Notes: generated by a model from the sequence alone, not told the origin. A stretch of DNA of 64,000 nt from Biscogniauxia marginata (GCA_022695795.1 MU404064.1:62001-126000), one strand, 5' to 3'. Shown: positions 1 through 12,501, numbered from the stretch's first letter. Translations and numbers: made by a program.

Positions 1-239
1 GAACTGAGGCGTAATATTGCTTCGGTGCTGGAAGAAGAGGCTTATAAGGGCAAATTATGACGCTCGTTGACATCACATGTGGTCATGATGGACTTTCTTT
101 AGAACTCGACGTGCTTAAGTGGACAGGGGCAAAACTCGGGACGCGATCTATTCAGCGGAGGTCTCTTCATGCAAGGTCTATCTGTCTAAGTGTCTAATGC
201 AGCAAAATCGACAAAGTGAAGTCCATCTCTCAGCCCGAA

Positions 240-1260
240 TTACTCATCATCGCCGAAGAAAACCTTGACAGGCAACCAGGCATCACCGCAGACCTTGAAG
301 CGATCCTTCAAGTTAGATAGCTTAGTTACTTCCTCGTCCGTCAGCGACCAGCCGTCTAGGTCGAAGTTGGCCTCGATTCGCTCCTTGGTGACTGACTTTG
401 GGATCACATCCCAGCCGTTCTGGATGCCCCATTGGAGCAAGACCTGCTGTGGCGTCCGGCCCTTCTTCTCGGCAATCCCTAGGAGGGTCGGGTCCTTATA
501 GAGTGGCGAGTTAGTACTGCCGAGGCATGAGTAGCCCGTGACGTGGATGCCCTTCTCCTTGCAGTAGGCCACCAGCTTTGGCGACGGGTTGTTGGGATGG
601 AGCTCGATCTGGTTGACCGCGGGCTTGATCTGTACGATGATGGGTCAGTTTCTCACTTCCCGGATATACTAAGTCACATTCATGCCGTTAAGACATACCT
701 TGCAAGACGGGTCGTTCAGGAGCTTCTCAAGGTTCGTGATGCCGAAGTTGGATACGCCGATGTTGCGGACCTTGCCGGTGCCGACGAGCTTCTGCAACTC
801 ACGCCAGGTGTCGATGAAGTTCCAGTCGTCGTAGTGCTTCTTAAGGTCGTCCGGGCGGGTCGAGCTCGGCCAGTGCATGAGGTAGAGGTCGACATAGTCG
901 GTGCCGAGATTCTTCAGCGAGGTGTCGATGCCCTCTTGGACGCGCTTGTGCCAGGGGTTGTCGAGCTTGGTGGTGATCCAGAGCTGCTCCCGGGGCACGC
1001 CCGACGCGCGCACGCCTTCACCAACGGCGGCCTCGTTGCCGTAGGCGAGAGCTGTGTCGATGTAGCGGTATCCGACGCTGATGGCATGCTTGACAGCGGC
1101 CGTGACCTCCTCGTTGGGCGATTGCCAAGTTCCCAAGCCGATGGCGGGGATCTTGTCGCCCGAGGCGAGGGTGTATGTCTTGCTAGTACAACTCGTCAGT
1201 CGGGGACTACGGAGACGATTTGCAACATCTTCCTTACCTGGTGTGCTTTACGTCGGCCAT
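240..1260 (-). CDS. Aldo/keto reductase (fungal GCY1/YPR1-like)
   Basis: Three exons (1260-1238, 1182-699, 629-240; introns 55 and 69 nt) join in frame to a 298-residue protein. It is a single TIM-barrel, NADPH-dependent aldo/keto reductase that would reduce aldehydes or ketones, probably in the cytosol. The catalytic tetrad is visible as Asp50 and Tyr55 (YIDTALAYG), Lys80 (TTKLD) and His111 (LMHWP). The GVSNFG strand and the IPKS nucleotide-binding motif near the C-terminus are also present. Length is close to the usual 300-320. The first exon is only 23 nt; its ATG at 1260 is supported by the clean junction into exon 2. Within the family it could be a glycerol dehydrogenase, L-glyceraldehyde reductase or general aldehyde reductase; substrate cannot be read from sequence. 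The neighbouring gene is unrelated by sequence. Confidence 0.93.
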
Positions 1261-2170
1261 GGTATCTATCGTCCGGTGGTGCTACAGAGAGGGAGTTGGG
1301 GTTGTGTGGGTAGGAAAGGGCAACAGTCGTTTGCTGTCAGGTAAAGAGTAGTGAGTAGGTAGGTAGGTGAGTGGGTGGGTGGGTGAATAAGGTAGGTTAG
1401 GGATTTATCTACACGAGACGAGGACACTCTTGACTGCGGGGGTTTCAGATCAGAATATTTCTTCTCTCTCCGCCGGTCGTCTTTGCTGGGTCCTTCCGGG
1501 TCTTCTCTGGCGTCAGTGTCGCAACGGCCAATCTTGGTCAAGCTCGCATGTTTGTTTACCATGGCGGCGCCGTGCCGACGAGGCATTGCACTTATACCGA
1601 CATGTATATATGTACGGGTACCTATGACCCGTTTACCCCTCCCCCCACTCGCGTGCCTATCATGATGAGCACATGTAACCTAGATGGATACTTCCACTAA
1701 TCTGCATCTATACGCCATGTAGATCTCTACGCGGGACCCTGATGGAAAACAAGTTCAAAAAAACCATCGGTCTTCCATCTCCGGTATGGTCCGTACCCAC
1801 TAGTGACTAATGTGGGGCAGTCTGGCAGTTGTCGATGTCGTCAAGATTCCCTGCTAATTGCCCCGCCATGTCATGCGCACCAATCGCCATTCTCGGCTGG
1901 GCCCAGGAAGGTTCACCAAGTGCGCCTTGAGACATCATCGTGCCGAGCGATTATGACATCTGTACGCACGCAACGGGTAATTTAATTCACCTGAACTGTG
2001 AAACTTCTTCAGCAGTTATCGACTAACAGTGGACGGGACGAAAAAAAAAACAATGCACAGATTTTCTCCGGATCTAGTATAAAATATTTCCATTCTCCTT
2101 TTCCTTTTTTTTTTTTTTCTTTCTTTCTTTTCTCTTCATCCCTGTCGAACTTTCGGCGGCCTTCGCCCAA
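1261..2170. other. Intergenic: promoter side of the AKR, 3' side of the GFA gene
   Basis: No convincing gene. It holds a TAGG/GTGG repeat tract at about 1350-1395, a short A-run near 2041 and a long pyrimidine tract (T-run followed by CTTT repeats) at about 2098-2140, which lies 3' of the GFA gene on its own strand. Open frames here are short and lack introns or recognisable motifs. Confidence 0.6.
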
Positions 2171-3319
2171 TCAGGGGTTCACGTACGGAGGATCACGCAA
2201 AATGGACCCACGGAGCCTCTCGATCTTCAAGATGGACAAGTCGATCCCGTTCAAGACCCGAAGGTTCACGGGCGACCAGTCTCTCTTCGGGGAAGTCCAC
2301 TCGCGGTCCTCTTGAGACATGGCCGCGAGCTGCTCCTCGGTGAAGTCCTCCATGTGGTTATGAATCGGCACGCCGCACGTCTTGCAAAATGTCTTCTGCC
2401 ATATGCAACGTCCGAATGCGTAGTACGAGAGATGCTCGGCGCCGTCGATGCTGACCTGGGATTTCTTGGGATACACCCAGCAGTATGCGTTCTAGCGTAA
2501 TAATTCAGCGAACTGTAACATCCATGGCGTGGGCGTAAGTCCTTGACGGGCCCCTTACCCGGTTGCATATACTACAGTCGCATTCGACAACCTTGCCTTC
2601 GTATGTGCTGTCGATGGGCTTCGATTTCAAGGCCAGCGTGACTGCTCCGCAATGGCAGCTGCCAGTATAAATCTTGCCTCCTTCAATATCTGCTGGAGGG
2701 TTTCGTCCCTTGAATCCCGGCGGCGTATAAGCAGGTGGCACCGAGGCACCATCAGTCCTAAGCGAATATCAGCACCAGATCGCTCTGCCATAAGTTATCC
2801 TAGAGCTCACATCCGAATGTCTAGTCCCCACACGTCGAAGTTTTGCATTACTCGTAGCTACTCTCCTCAGGAGGTCTATATATAAACGGGAGGCATACGC
2901 CTGGCATGTGGCTCACTTACATTCACCCATACCTGCGGCGGTTTATTCCCGTCTTGCGGCTGGTTCAAAGAGCCGATGCAGAATAGGTAGCTCCCGCAGG
3001 TAGAGCAGAACTACCCCAATGGTCAGTCATTCATTTAATACAGCCCTACTGGTAAGAGAAGAGAATGGAGAAGAAAATTGCATGCCTGGTGCCTGAATCG
3101 CCTGTTGCCAAACGTGTAAGTCGACAACGTTTCTGAGCGGCCCCGAACAAACGTCACATCCTCGTTACTCGGGAATAGAATACCACCCCTCTTATAGCAC
3201 ATGCTGCAGTTACATTCATGACCTTCCTTGACCTCTGGTAGTCTGACTTCGGATACGTATGCCGCGCAATGGCAGTTGCCACGGTACGTTTTGAGTTTTT
3301 CTGTCTCACCTTCAGACAT
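2171..3319 (-). CDS. Tandem GFA-domain (DUF636, CENP-V/GFA family) protein
   Basis: Five exons (3319-3086, 3010-2921, 2857-2811, 2757-2559, 2491-2171) give 296 residues with two glutathione-dependent formaldehyde-activating (GFA) zinc folds in tandem. Domain 1 has Cys16/Cys18 (CHC), Cys36/Cys38/Cys41 (CNCSMC) and Cys80/Cys83 (FCSTCG). Domain 2 repeats the pattern with Cys158/Cys160, Cys183/Cys185/Cys188 and Cys226/Cys229 (FCKTCG). Both copies keep the full zinc-ligand set. The GFA fold is named after a bacterial enzyme proposed to condense glutathione with formaldehyde; most fungal members have no tested activity, so function stays open. Intron 1 (3085-3011) appears to begin with GC rather than GT; splicing there is what restores the conserved HQ-FCSTCG junction. 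The other three introns are GT-AG. The ATG at 3319 is the first in frame. Confidence 0.88.
3011..3085 (-). other. Probable GC-AG intron in the GFA gene
   Basis: Reading on from exon 1 without splicing runs to a stop after 16 more codons. Removing 75 nt from CAG|GCATGC to GGTAG joins RFRHQ to FCSTCG, exactly the zinc-ligand spacing seen in the second domain of the same protein. No GT donor nearby gives this junction. Confidence 0.7.
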
Positions 3320-6300
3320 GATGATAGAGCGGCCGCCTTCGGACTTTTGCAGTAGTGTCGTGAGATATGAAGACGTATGACGACGAAATTGAATATGTGG
3401 CGTACTTCTTCTCGGAACAGTGCATATAGGCCTCGAAAATAAGAAATGTTGTGGGTTGTACGGACTACTCCCGGCGGTTTAGCCGGTAATAGACAGGTCG
3501 GCATTAATCCCGGACTATACGTCCGAGTCAGGCGTAAGACGGCTTCATATGCTCGATCTCCGACCCTCACTCGGTTACTTTCTATTACTGCCTATGATTG
3601 ACACAGCCAGGTGCTTGGCATCATTATACTCTCCGAAGCACGAAAATACGAAAAGAAAAAGATGAGCTCACTTCCAGTCTTTGTGAGACTTGAATGTGAT
3701 ATTTATACTACCCAATTATGGTAAAGCAACCGTCGAACTTTCTTTTGCCGATTGTATGGGAAGATGGGTCAATACACCATTAAATTTTAAGAAGATATAT
3801 AATTACTTGTCTCAACATAGTTGCTCCTTCAATTGCTACTTTATTATAATTAAGACGTAAATAGCGAGAAGTAAGCATATTACACAGAAATTTATGAATT
3901 TCCACGATATTGTAAGTTATCTTCTTTTTATTTATATATTAGTGATTACCACATTTCCTCAAGTCTAAGAATACTACCTATATTCGCCTAAAAACAGATA
4001 GATTACATGACATGATCAATTACCCGTTCCGGGTATCTAGCTTGAACAATCAATATACTTAACAGGTTACCTGAAGTTAGGCGTATACCGCCGCGAGTTG
4101 CTGTGTAAAGAGATCAACTGGTGCAAGACAACCACATATGGCTCAGTAGAACAAACATGCGTTTGGCATATAAAAGGCAAGGTTCTCTAGGTAGCTGTAG
4201 TTCTAGTTCCTCGCGCAATAATTACCTACGTACGTTATTACTCAGGCTCATACCGAGTGCATCGTGATACCTAGATATATAAACTCCTTTGGTGGCTTAT
4301 TCTTTTTAATATATGAGGAATTAATTTGATTTATATTAATTCTTCCCTTACGTACGAAAATCGAGATCCTCGTGTACATTACAAGAAAAGACATCCTTGA
4401 ACAAAATACATAAACCACCCAAGTTATTTTGACGTGTTATTGACGTTGACACTTGATGCCTTCTGAGTTAGACTACCTTTAGCGAGAGGAAGGGGCTAGT
4501 TTCCCTTATTCACTCCTACTTGTATTCGGCCTTTCTGCCGTGCAGGGACGAAAACTAGTCTGTCTGCCTTTCATAGCTGGGAGCTTGAATGTGTTGACCG
4601 AGCAACAAAATCAATCGTCGTTTGTGTTATTACCAGTAAACCATGGCAGGTGGCTTAATGGTGACTTTTCGGCCAACATCCGGTTCTGATCGAGGGCTAT
4701 AACTCGTAGGACCTATTGATATTATCTTTTACCCCTGGCCACGAATACCACCGTTTCCATTAGGTCCTACCCTTGTCAGAAGTCCTTTGCTGGAGATTAA
4801 GTAGTTGTTTTAGGTTATGATACTACTTAGCAGGGGCCTGTGACAATGAAAGCTATCCTACAAGGCTAATCAACAACGAAGAGACTATGTATTAAAAGAC
4901 TGTCTACGAATAACCCCTAGCTCCAATTATTTACGAAATAATATCATTGATACTTATATGCGAACCTTTGCGTTGTCATATACTTTCGCTTTATTTCTAG
5001 TGGGGGTGTACTTAAGCTCGACCTCGATAATCTAATCCCTTTATGCAAAGTACCTGTGGTCATACAAAGATGCCGAAGGTGCGTTTTTCCACCCCGAGTT
5101 CTCTTTAGTACAACCCTGTTCGATAAGTGACCACGGGAGTTTGGGGGTATATTCAGTAAACTAAACGAGCACCAGAGGGCAAATATTATCTTGTAGAGAA
5201 TTGGATGATATAAGGTGATTCAAGATAGAAGTTCTCCATCCGTAGGTTTTGGATGAGCGTACGGCGTGTTGAAATATAAGCCTCACTCAGCTAAGGCGAA
5301 TAACACATTCTCCCTAGAAAACAACACGGCGGGCATCAATGACACTGGAATGGCGAAACTGGGGAGAGATAGTCCACGGCTGGTTGGCCTGGTTACCTTT
5401 GAACAATCTTGTCAAGTATAATTCTTAAGCTCCGGGAGAAAGATTAATAATTTAGAAGCATCTCAAACTGCCCAGACGCCTTGCCATGCTATTTCTGTCT
5501 GTATCACCACACGGACGCTGAAGAAAAGTACAATGCCTGTCAAGTTACACATAAAAAACAAGTTAATGGATCATAAACAGTGCGTGTAGGGACCAGGCAA
5601 TCTAGGAACCGAAGTCACTGCAATGTCTTTTCCCTCTGGAACCCTTGCGAAGTCTGGCACGAATATCAGTAAATCTTTGGCATTTAATACTGGCAAGCTG
5701 CATAGGCAGGCAATGAATTATGCAAAGTTCCTTGCTACAACACGTTGATAGCTACATAGTAGAGCATTAAACAGATAGGCCGGAAAAAGGCTTGATCTCG
5801 TTTTATCATCGGGCATTTGCGTTCTATATGGGCGATCAATTGGCAGTTTAACGCAGTGCTATTGGTTGGTTTTGTAGATTCATGTCTAGCCGAGCTCGCT
5901 GTATATTGTCTATCCTCGGGGACAAGGTGAGACATTGGGTACTGCATGTAATTTAAGTTTGCAGTTGCGCGCGTTCCTCAGATATCGTGACCTTTCGCTG
6001 AAAAGGTTGTTTCCCGCCCAGGGTTCTTTGGGTCTGGCGAGCCTCGGCATTGCCTCAAAGCAGTCACAGCTGAGGTTGAAATGTTTCGTCTCTTTGCAAA
6101 GCACCCCCACGCCCGCTTTACCATATTACCCTAAGCAATTTTCCGCAGAGCTAACAATAGAAACTGATCTTGCATCTTATTTCTCAGCATCTCAGATCCC
6201 TCTTCGAGATCTGATCGAGAAGCCTTGGGGATTTGCACCTCGGCTGACAAGCGACGTGTCCCGAGTCGTAAAGAGATCTTGGCTACTTCTGTCGGGTTAC

Positions 6301-7261
6301 TGCTTTTGTCTATAAAGCTGAATGTTGATTGGCCGAGAGCTTATATTTCCGACACCACCGGCAAAGGATAGACCCAGGTATAGCGCTGACTTACATACTG
6401 TGGTAGTTATAATGTCCACTTTAGTGGCATATAGGTAGTCTAGTCTATACATATTACAGGTGGGCAGATGCAAACATCATTGTTTCAATACCAATACAGC
6501 GTTTCAATGTATAACGTGGGCAGTGTAGAAAAACAAAAAGGTTGAAAAGTTGGTGTCCCCCTTTTCTCTATCTTGTTCATATGCTTTCTGGTCTCTGCTC
6601 CTCTTGGCCTTCTAGCGGAAGACAGGGTTGAACAAGGGTGTCTTGGGGTTTTAAGCTGTATCAGCAGCAGCTAAGAATAAGCCGTCTGGCAAGACTCGAA
6701 AGAGGCAGAGGGGACGGGCGATCGTGAGGGGGCCCTAACCTCGGACTGATCCGGCAAGCAATCATATTGAATGGGCTGCGTCACACTCTACAGCACGATT
6801 ATTCGATAATCCGCATACAACCTCCCCACCTTGTCGTTCCATGTCGGATCATATCCGTTCGTTTTCCATCCATCTCGTCGACAGATGAGTCCGCAGAAAA
6901 GATCTAGACACAATTCGGGTATCACGTCTTCACAAGCACTTTTAGATCTTGCCAAGTTTTTTTCCTGACCCAAATTTTTCAACACCTGCCAAGCATCATG
7001 CCTGGTGTTTCGTGTTACTACTGACTGTACGAGTTGCTTGAGCTTTGCTCCACTGCCTGTCTACCTTGATATCGTATAAAAGCCCTCATGCCAACCTCGA
7101 TGAGAGACGACATGAGCTTGTGAAGCACACATAGTCGCACCAGAATCAGAGAGACTGCCCTACTCTAGGCCCTCTGTTAGTCCATACACCCATCAATCAC
7201 TTAGGTACTCTTTCGATACCCAATACACAACTCCTTCTTCCAATAAGAACAAAGAAGAACC
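3320..7261. other. Gene-poor AT-rich block
   Basis: About 3.9 kb with no recognisable gene. From about 3,600 to 5,800 the sequence is rich in TA dinucleotides and stop codons in all frames, consistent with an old repeat degraded by C-to-T mutation (RIP) or simply AT-rich spacer. One 126-codon frame at 5935-6315 (+) and one of 65 codons at 6788-6985 (-) have no motif or homology I can recognise. The final stretch is the probable promoter of the small gene that begins at 7262. Confidence 0.55.
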
Positions 7262-7652
7262 ATGCCTTCACGCGCTTCCCGACCCTTCTCGACCACCGCC
7301 CAGGTCTACCCGAGTTACCTCCCAACACTACACAAGTCAGGGCGCATGGAGAAGAAACTGTAGGCCCTCGTAAAGCAATGTGGATAGATAGAAGAGACTG
7401 ACAGATGCCGCTCGTAGTGCTACCGCGACAGTGGCAGCTGTTGGCATAGGGTACGGCCTGGCGCGGTACAAGCAGGCACAGGCCAACCAGCAGCAGCAGC
7501 AATACGCCCAGGGCGTGCCGGCGGAACCGCTGGCGACGCCGCAGCAGCAGCAGAAGCAATCCGAGGCCCTGATGAACGCCTACGGGGACCGCTCGAGCCT
7601 CGCCGAACTGGAAGCAGCCGTCCGGGCGTACGACTCGCAGCGGAGGAACTGA
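7262..7652 (+). CDS. Small Gln-rich protein, probably mitochondrial, function unknown
   Basis: The 3' exon is clear: an open frame ending at 7652 encodes a short hydrophobic stretch (AVGIGYGLA), then Gln-rich tracts, then an acidic helix with NAYGDRSSLAELE near the C-terminus. It has no ATG before its hydrophobic segment, so an upstream exon is needed. The ATG at 7262 starts MPSRASRPFSTTAQ, which resembles a cleavable mitochondrial presequence. Two splice models fit: 7262-7303 joined to 7392-7652 (100 aa, donor GTCTAC), or 7262-7334 joined to 7405-7652 (106 aa, donor GTCAGG). Neither donor is ideal. I know no function; the GDRSSL-type C-terminus recalls small conserved proteins of other filamentous fungi. 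Inferred: inner-membrane or matrix protein with one membrane segment. Confidence 0.55.
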
Positions 7653-8549
7653 TAAAGGGGGGGGCCCAGAACAAAAAAGAACAGTTGAAGATAAGATTAA
7701 AAATAATCTACGGGAAGCGAAGGACTAACAAAACAAAAGGGGGGAACGAACTGGAGATAGGAATGATATGACTGAGGCTTAAAATTTATGGATAAGAGCG
7801 TACGCACATTGCATATGTGGGACGGATATACAAACACATCTGACCAACTTATGATGGTGGGCGAGCGGGCGCTTTCGGGGGTTTCCGGGTTTACGTAGCA
7901 TGGCACACGGCGTCGTTGATAAGGGGTGTATGATGGTTATTTTATTCCTTTATTGAAAACAACCCCCTGGAATTGGGTATGTGTGGGTGTATTCATTCGA
8001 GATCTACCAGCTGCGGCTCCGTACGGACCCTCCTCGGAGGCTAACGTAGTGGAGTTGGCCCAGTCTATTCGTTATCTATGCATAATTCCTACACTCTATC
8101 CGCATGTGCCTCCATTGTTGAGCATATATAAGTGGCCAGCTTCCAGGCGCTGTTGGACCGATCAGAAAGTGCACACCGAGTGGAACCCAGGTGAATCGTC
8201 CTACTAGACATCGTCGAATGGTTATCGTAGTCCAATATGGGCTGACGAGGAGCAAGTCACTGTCAGAATCCGGTACTGATCACGTCGGGAGTAGATAGGC
8301 TTTTAAATCATTTGCAATATCTAGATGACCCCTGAGTGACTCCAGCACCATACTTTTTGATCCATGCTGTTCTGACTCAAGATCCCTTCGGACCGGCCCA
8401 GGACACCACCATTTGGATATCACTACTTTTTAGGTCATTGCCTCCCCCACAGGCCCATTTCAACATTCATCAACTTGACTTCGTCATATCCTCATACAGG
8501 CGACCCTGCAATGCCAGGAATAAAACCACACCCTCCCGGTTACAACAGT
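7653..8549. other. Intergenic between the small gene and SEC26
   Basis: Convergent 3' flanks, about 0.9 kb. A short G-run follows the stop of the small gene. I see no gene, repeat or RNA here. Confidence 0.55.
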
Positions 8550-11500
8550 TCAAGCGGCGGCAGTCCCAATCTTATTCAGCCCCTTAAGGGACCCGAGACT
8601 AAGGGCCAAGCCTTGAGATCTGCTTCTTATGCGCACAAAACCTGTAATTGGCCCATCTTCACCCTCCTTCTCGATGCTCAAGTTAGCTAGCGCATCCTCA
8701 CCTGCACTGATTAGTATTTGCCTTGACTTCACTGTAGTTAGGGTTTGATATGAGACTTACCGAACACGCTTCTGGCGTAAAGATTGGCGCTCAAGAACTG
8801 ACAATCACCCTTCATGCTAGCCTCAGGGGTCAAGCAGTTCATATTCGTGCAGGCCATCAGCTGCTCTAGGAAATCGCGAAGGCTCTTGGCCTTGCTGTTG
8901 ATGTTGACCTTGTTCTCCCATTCAAATTCGGTCCACATCGTACGGAATTGCGTTTCTGTACATGTTGCGGGCTGTATGTAGTCCATGATGTCGACGTGCA
9001 AGTCGTTGAGAATGACTACGTTAGTGTCGGTGCTATGTGCGCCATCGTATACTACATTCCCAAATATGACACCTGTGTCGGTGGATGAGACTTTGATAGT
9101 GCACTGAACGTTGTGGAAATCGTGTGGCCCAAGATTCTGCGTAGTTGGCCGCTCTACAACCTTGAGGTCACCGAGCGTCGCGAACTCGACCGAAAGATTC
9201 TGCAGAGTCTCGGATAACTGGTTGACTAAAAGCACATCCAATACGATATCGAATTGGTGCACCTTGACGTAAGCTTCCGCGTAAACAGGGTCAGAGAAGC
9301 CTGTGAGCTGAACAACACGACTAAGTTTAGAGGAGAGATCTTCAGAGGTAGCGTCTCCACCTGTAGCCTTCTCGAGGTCCAGTTCGATCTCATCGGCACC
9401 ATCCCCAACGTTCTTCTTAGAAAGTTGCCGGATCTGCACAACATCGTCAACCTGGATAGCAGTTTTGGCTTTCTCGAACGCCTCCTTTGCTTCTCGTTTC
9501 TTTTCTTCGACCTGGACCATGGCTCGGAATGCCTTTCGAGTGTCGTCGAGGAACACGCCTCCGAGCTCCCGCCTTTGCGAGAACTCGGCGAGGGACCGTA
9601 CACACGACATTATTCTGTCGACAGAGTCCTCATCAATAGGCGCCTTGACAAATTGAGACTGGCCAACACGAATGATGGAGATCATAATCAACATAGCCTC
9701 GGCCTTGAGGGCATTTGTTCGCGCTTCGTCGGACGATATTTCGGAATGCCGCATGACTAGCTTTGTGAGCGTGGCAGACAGAACAGTGGCGAGATAGTAG
9801 TCGCCCTCGAGAATAAGTTGCCGCAAGGGAGGTTTCTGGGCGGCCTTGACAGCCTCTAACTTGGCGGCGGCGGCGGAACTGCTTGTTAGGGCAGTCTCAG
9901 TAGCGTATGTACCATCTGCCAGAACCCTTCTCGAACCTGAGGGTTGCGAGGGTTTGGAGTGGCCGTTGACTTGCTCCTTTTCCTTCTCCTCCTCGCCATC
10001 CACATGGTCCAGCAGTCGCTGCTCCGAGGCGAGAATAGGAATCTCTCCCAAGCTGGCTCGTATTTTCTTCCAAGCATCTTTGATATCCTTCTCCTCGAGG
10101 GAGTACTCGCCAACAATCCAGATGATGCCACGGTATACCTTACCTGCCCTGACCTCACTCAGAGTGTCAACCAAACGCGCGACGATTGACGGTCGGAGCT
10201 TGGGAAACTTCTCAACCACCTCCTTGACAAAGGTAATAACATCAACTGCCGAGGTATTGCTAAAGTCGGCAATGAAGTCCATCAATAGGTCGACCACACT
10301 TGCAGCAACTTCCGAGAATTTGATGGCACATTGGTGGATGGAGTGAATAAGAAGCTGGCGGTATTCGGCATTCTTCTCGTACTCCTGATCGACCGTCTTG
10401 GAGAGTTCCTTCTTGAGCAACAAGATAACCTCCTCGACGTTCTTACTAGAAACCATTTCCAGAGCAATACCGAGGGCTTTCCGCCGGACATCAATATCGG
10501 TGCTAGATAGAACGCGCAGAATCTCCATGATAAGGTCATCTAGCACGCCTTCGTTCTTCTGGCGTAGCTGATCAACCCGGTCGAGAACGATAAGTTTGAC
10601 ATTGTTGTCGGCTTCCTTGATGCTCAGCTCGATGAATTTGGCTGCTGCCGCTTTCACGGCGACAGGGTTACTAGTGAGTGCAGTCAACGACGAGGCAGCC
10701 TCGTAAACCACGGTCGAAACACCGGCCTCTAGGAGATCGAAGATAAGCCTCAAATACCGGGCCTACCAATGTCAGTCTATGAACACGTCGCTATGGACTG
10801 TGGGAGTGCTTTCTGTGTACCTTGTGTTGCGTGTTCTGTACTGCATCTTTCCGAATAAACTCGAGTTCGACCAATTGAAGCAACTCCTCCACGTTCGGGA
10901 TGCCCTCAAACACGGCACTTAGATAGACTAGGGCCTTGTCATGGTCAATGCTGGCGAGAGCAGCGAAGGCATTGCGCTTGCAGGTTGCGTCGCTTTCCCC
11001 CTCGAGGAAGGTGGCGATCAGCTCTGAGGCATCTGGGATGAGAGAAGGCGAATGTTGGTGGATGGAAGCTATGGCGAAGACAGCGTTCTTTCGCACATAG
11101 GCGTGCCGATGCTCGAGACAGGATCGCGCAGAGGACAATAGGGGTTCGATCAGCTCGGGTTCTCGCAGCTTGCATAGGAACCGCAGTGTGTTGCCTCGGA
11201 TGTACTCGTTCGGATGTTGGAGATCGTTTCTAATACCATTACTTCATGGGGGAAAGGCGTCGTTAGCGGCGAGGTCTCCTAGCAGGGAGAGCAGCAGCAC
11301 ACAACACTCACCAGACTAGGATCATCTCTTGCTTCAGCTTGCCGGTGGCATCAAGCTTGGGGCAGATCTCGTAGTAGAAGTATAATAGCTTCTTCAGGTG
11401 CTTGGATCTCGAAGGCATGACGAATCGAATGATGTGCATGAGTAGTTGCGGCATGGGGTCGCCATTCAGCATGACGGTCAGGATGCGCTTCATGGTCTCG

Positions 11501-11616
11501 ACCTTTGTCTCGTCGGTGCCCTTCTCCAGCTGCATGCGCAGCTCAGACATGGTAGGGACATCGGCAGCATTGTCCTGGTGGACCAAGCTGTAGGCGTTCT
11601 CGAGGAAGGTCGACAT
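8550..11616 (-). CDS. SEC26: Coatomer subunit beta (beta-COP)
   Basis: Four exons (11616-11312, 11241-10821, 10762-8761, 8701-8550) join in frame to 959 residues, the normal size for fungal beta-COP. It is a core subunit of the COPI coat that forms Golgi-to-ER and intra-Golgi vesicles. The N-terminal half is the HEAT/armadillo-like adaptin fold (for example [25 protein letters not shown]). A charged, Ser-rich linker follows near residues 490-520, and the C-terminal coatomer-beta appendage carries conserved stretches such as [12 protein letters not shown] and the closing [18 protein letters not shown] take the ATG at 11616 (MSTFLENAY) rather than a start five codons upstream because family members begin there. 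All junctions reproduce conserved text. It shares an 885-bp divergent promoter region with mago nashi. Confidence 0.97.
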
Positions 11617-12501
11617 GATGGGGGGGAGCAATTGGTGCGGTTCTCGACCGCCTCTTCGGATTTCGTGTCTGCTCGGACGAATTACGTGGGAGGCTGCGAA
11701 TTGCGAGTTGTCGTAGAGAGGCCCGGCCCTGCCCTAGTGCCAAGTAGTTACAGGTGATGTGGCGAAAATAACAGCTGTGGGAAGACAAGAAAGGAGTCTG
11801 TCGAGTGTAATGCGACTATACATGCCAGACGGAAAGGCGACGGATGGAAAGAAATGGCGGTGGTATAATCGGTACGAGGTATTCGTAGTTGGAGGTGGTG
11901 ATATTCTCGTACAAGCTGGCCCGATAGATCGAATTGGATGTCCACGCCTGCGTCTACTACCACCAGCTACTTATAGGTTCTTATTAAGGCAAGGAGATAT
12001 GTTTGTGGTGTATCCCACACAGAAATCTGTCCCTCCTGGACTGTGAACTAGAACGTCTTTATCGACCAATTGAACAGCAGCACCGAGCTGGACCTGCTGG
12101 CAACTTTACCACATGCACGGACCACTTCTTGTTATTCCATCTCCGTGTCCATTTTACACTAAGTACTACTAGGTAGGTACTACTAGTAGGTACTTAGGTA
12201 CCTACCTGATCTAAGCTTGAAGGGCTGGGCAGGTGGTGACAGGTAGGAAAGCTCTGACCGCCTTCCTGCCCGCCTGTTTTCTGCCCCTCCAAAAGCTGGA
12301 AGCTGTACTGCGCGTGCCTCGTCCATCAATTAAAGTTCGGAATACCTTCTACATACCTACCTACCTTGTTAGTCCGGTAACAAAAACAACTTCCAGATTG
12401 CGCAAAGGAATACGACAGCTTGACTTCCAGACCCAGATCTTCCCGAGATATTCTCACGACGTCATAACCGAAATTCCACCGTTTCCCTCGGTAAATCAGT
12501 C
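11617..12501. promoter_or_regulatory. Divergent intergenic region SEC26 / mago nashi
   Basis: 885 bp separate the two start codons, so it must hold both promoters. It contains a cluster of TAGGTA/TACCTA and ACTACTAGGTAGG repeats at about 12,165-12,210 and a second TACCTACCTA at about 12,353-12,363. I see no gene and no clear TATA box. Confidence 0.6.

Noticed and set aside
543..1313. 256-codon open frame on the + strand
   Set aside because: It is antisense to the aldo/keto reductase exons and arises from their GC-rich codons; no domain of its own.
5935..6315. 126-codon + strand frame in AT-rich DNA
   Set aside because: No motif, no supporting splice structure and no recognised relative; left as non-coding.
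9254..9760. 168-codon + strand frame
   Set aside because: Antisense shadow of SEC26, which is certain on the other strand.
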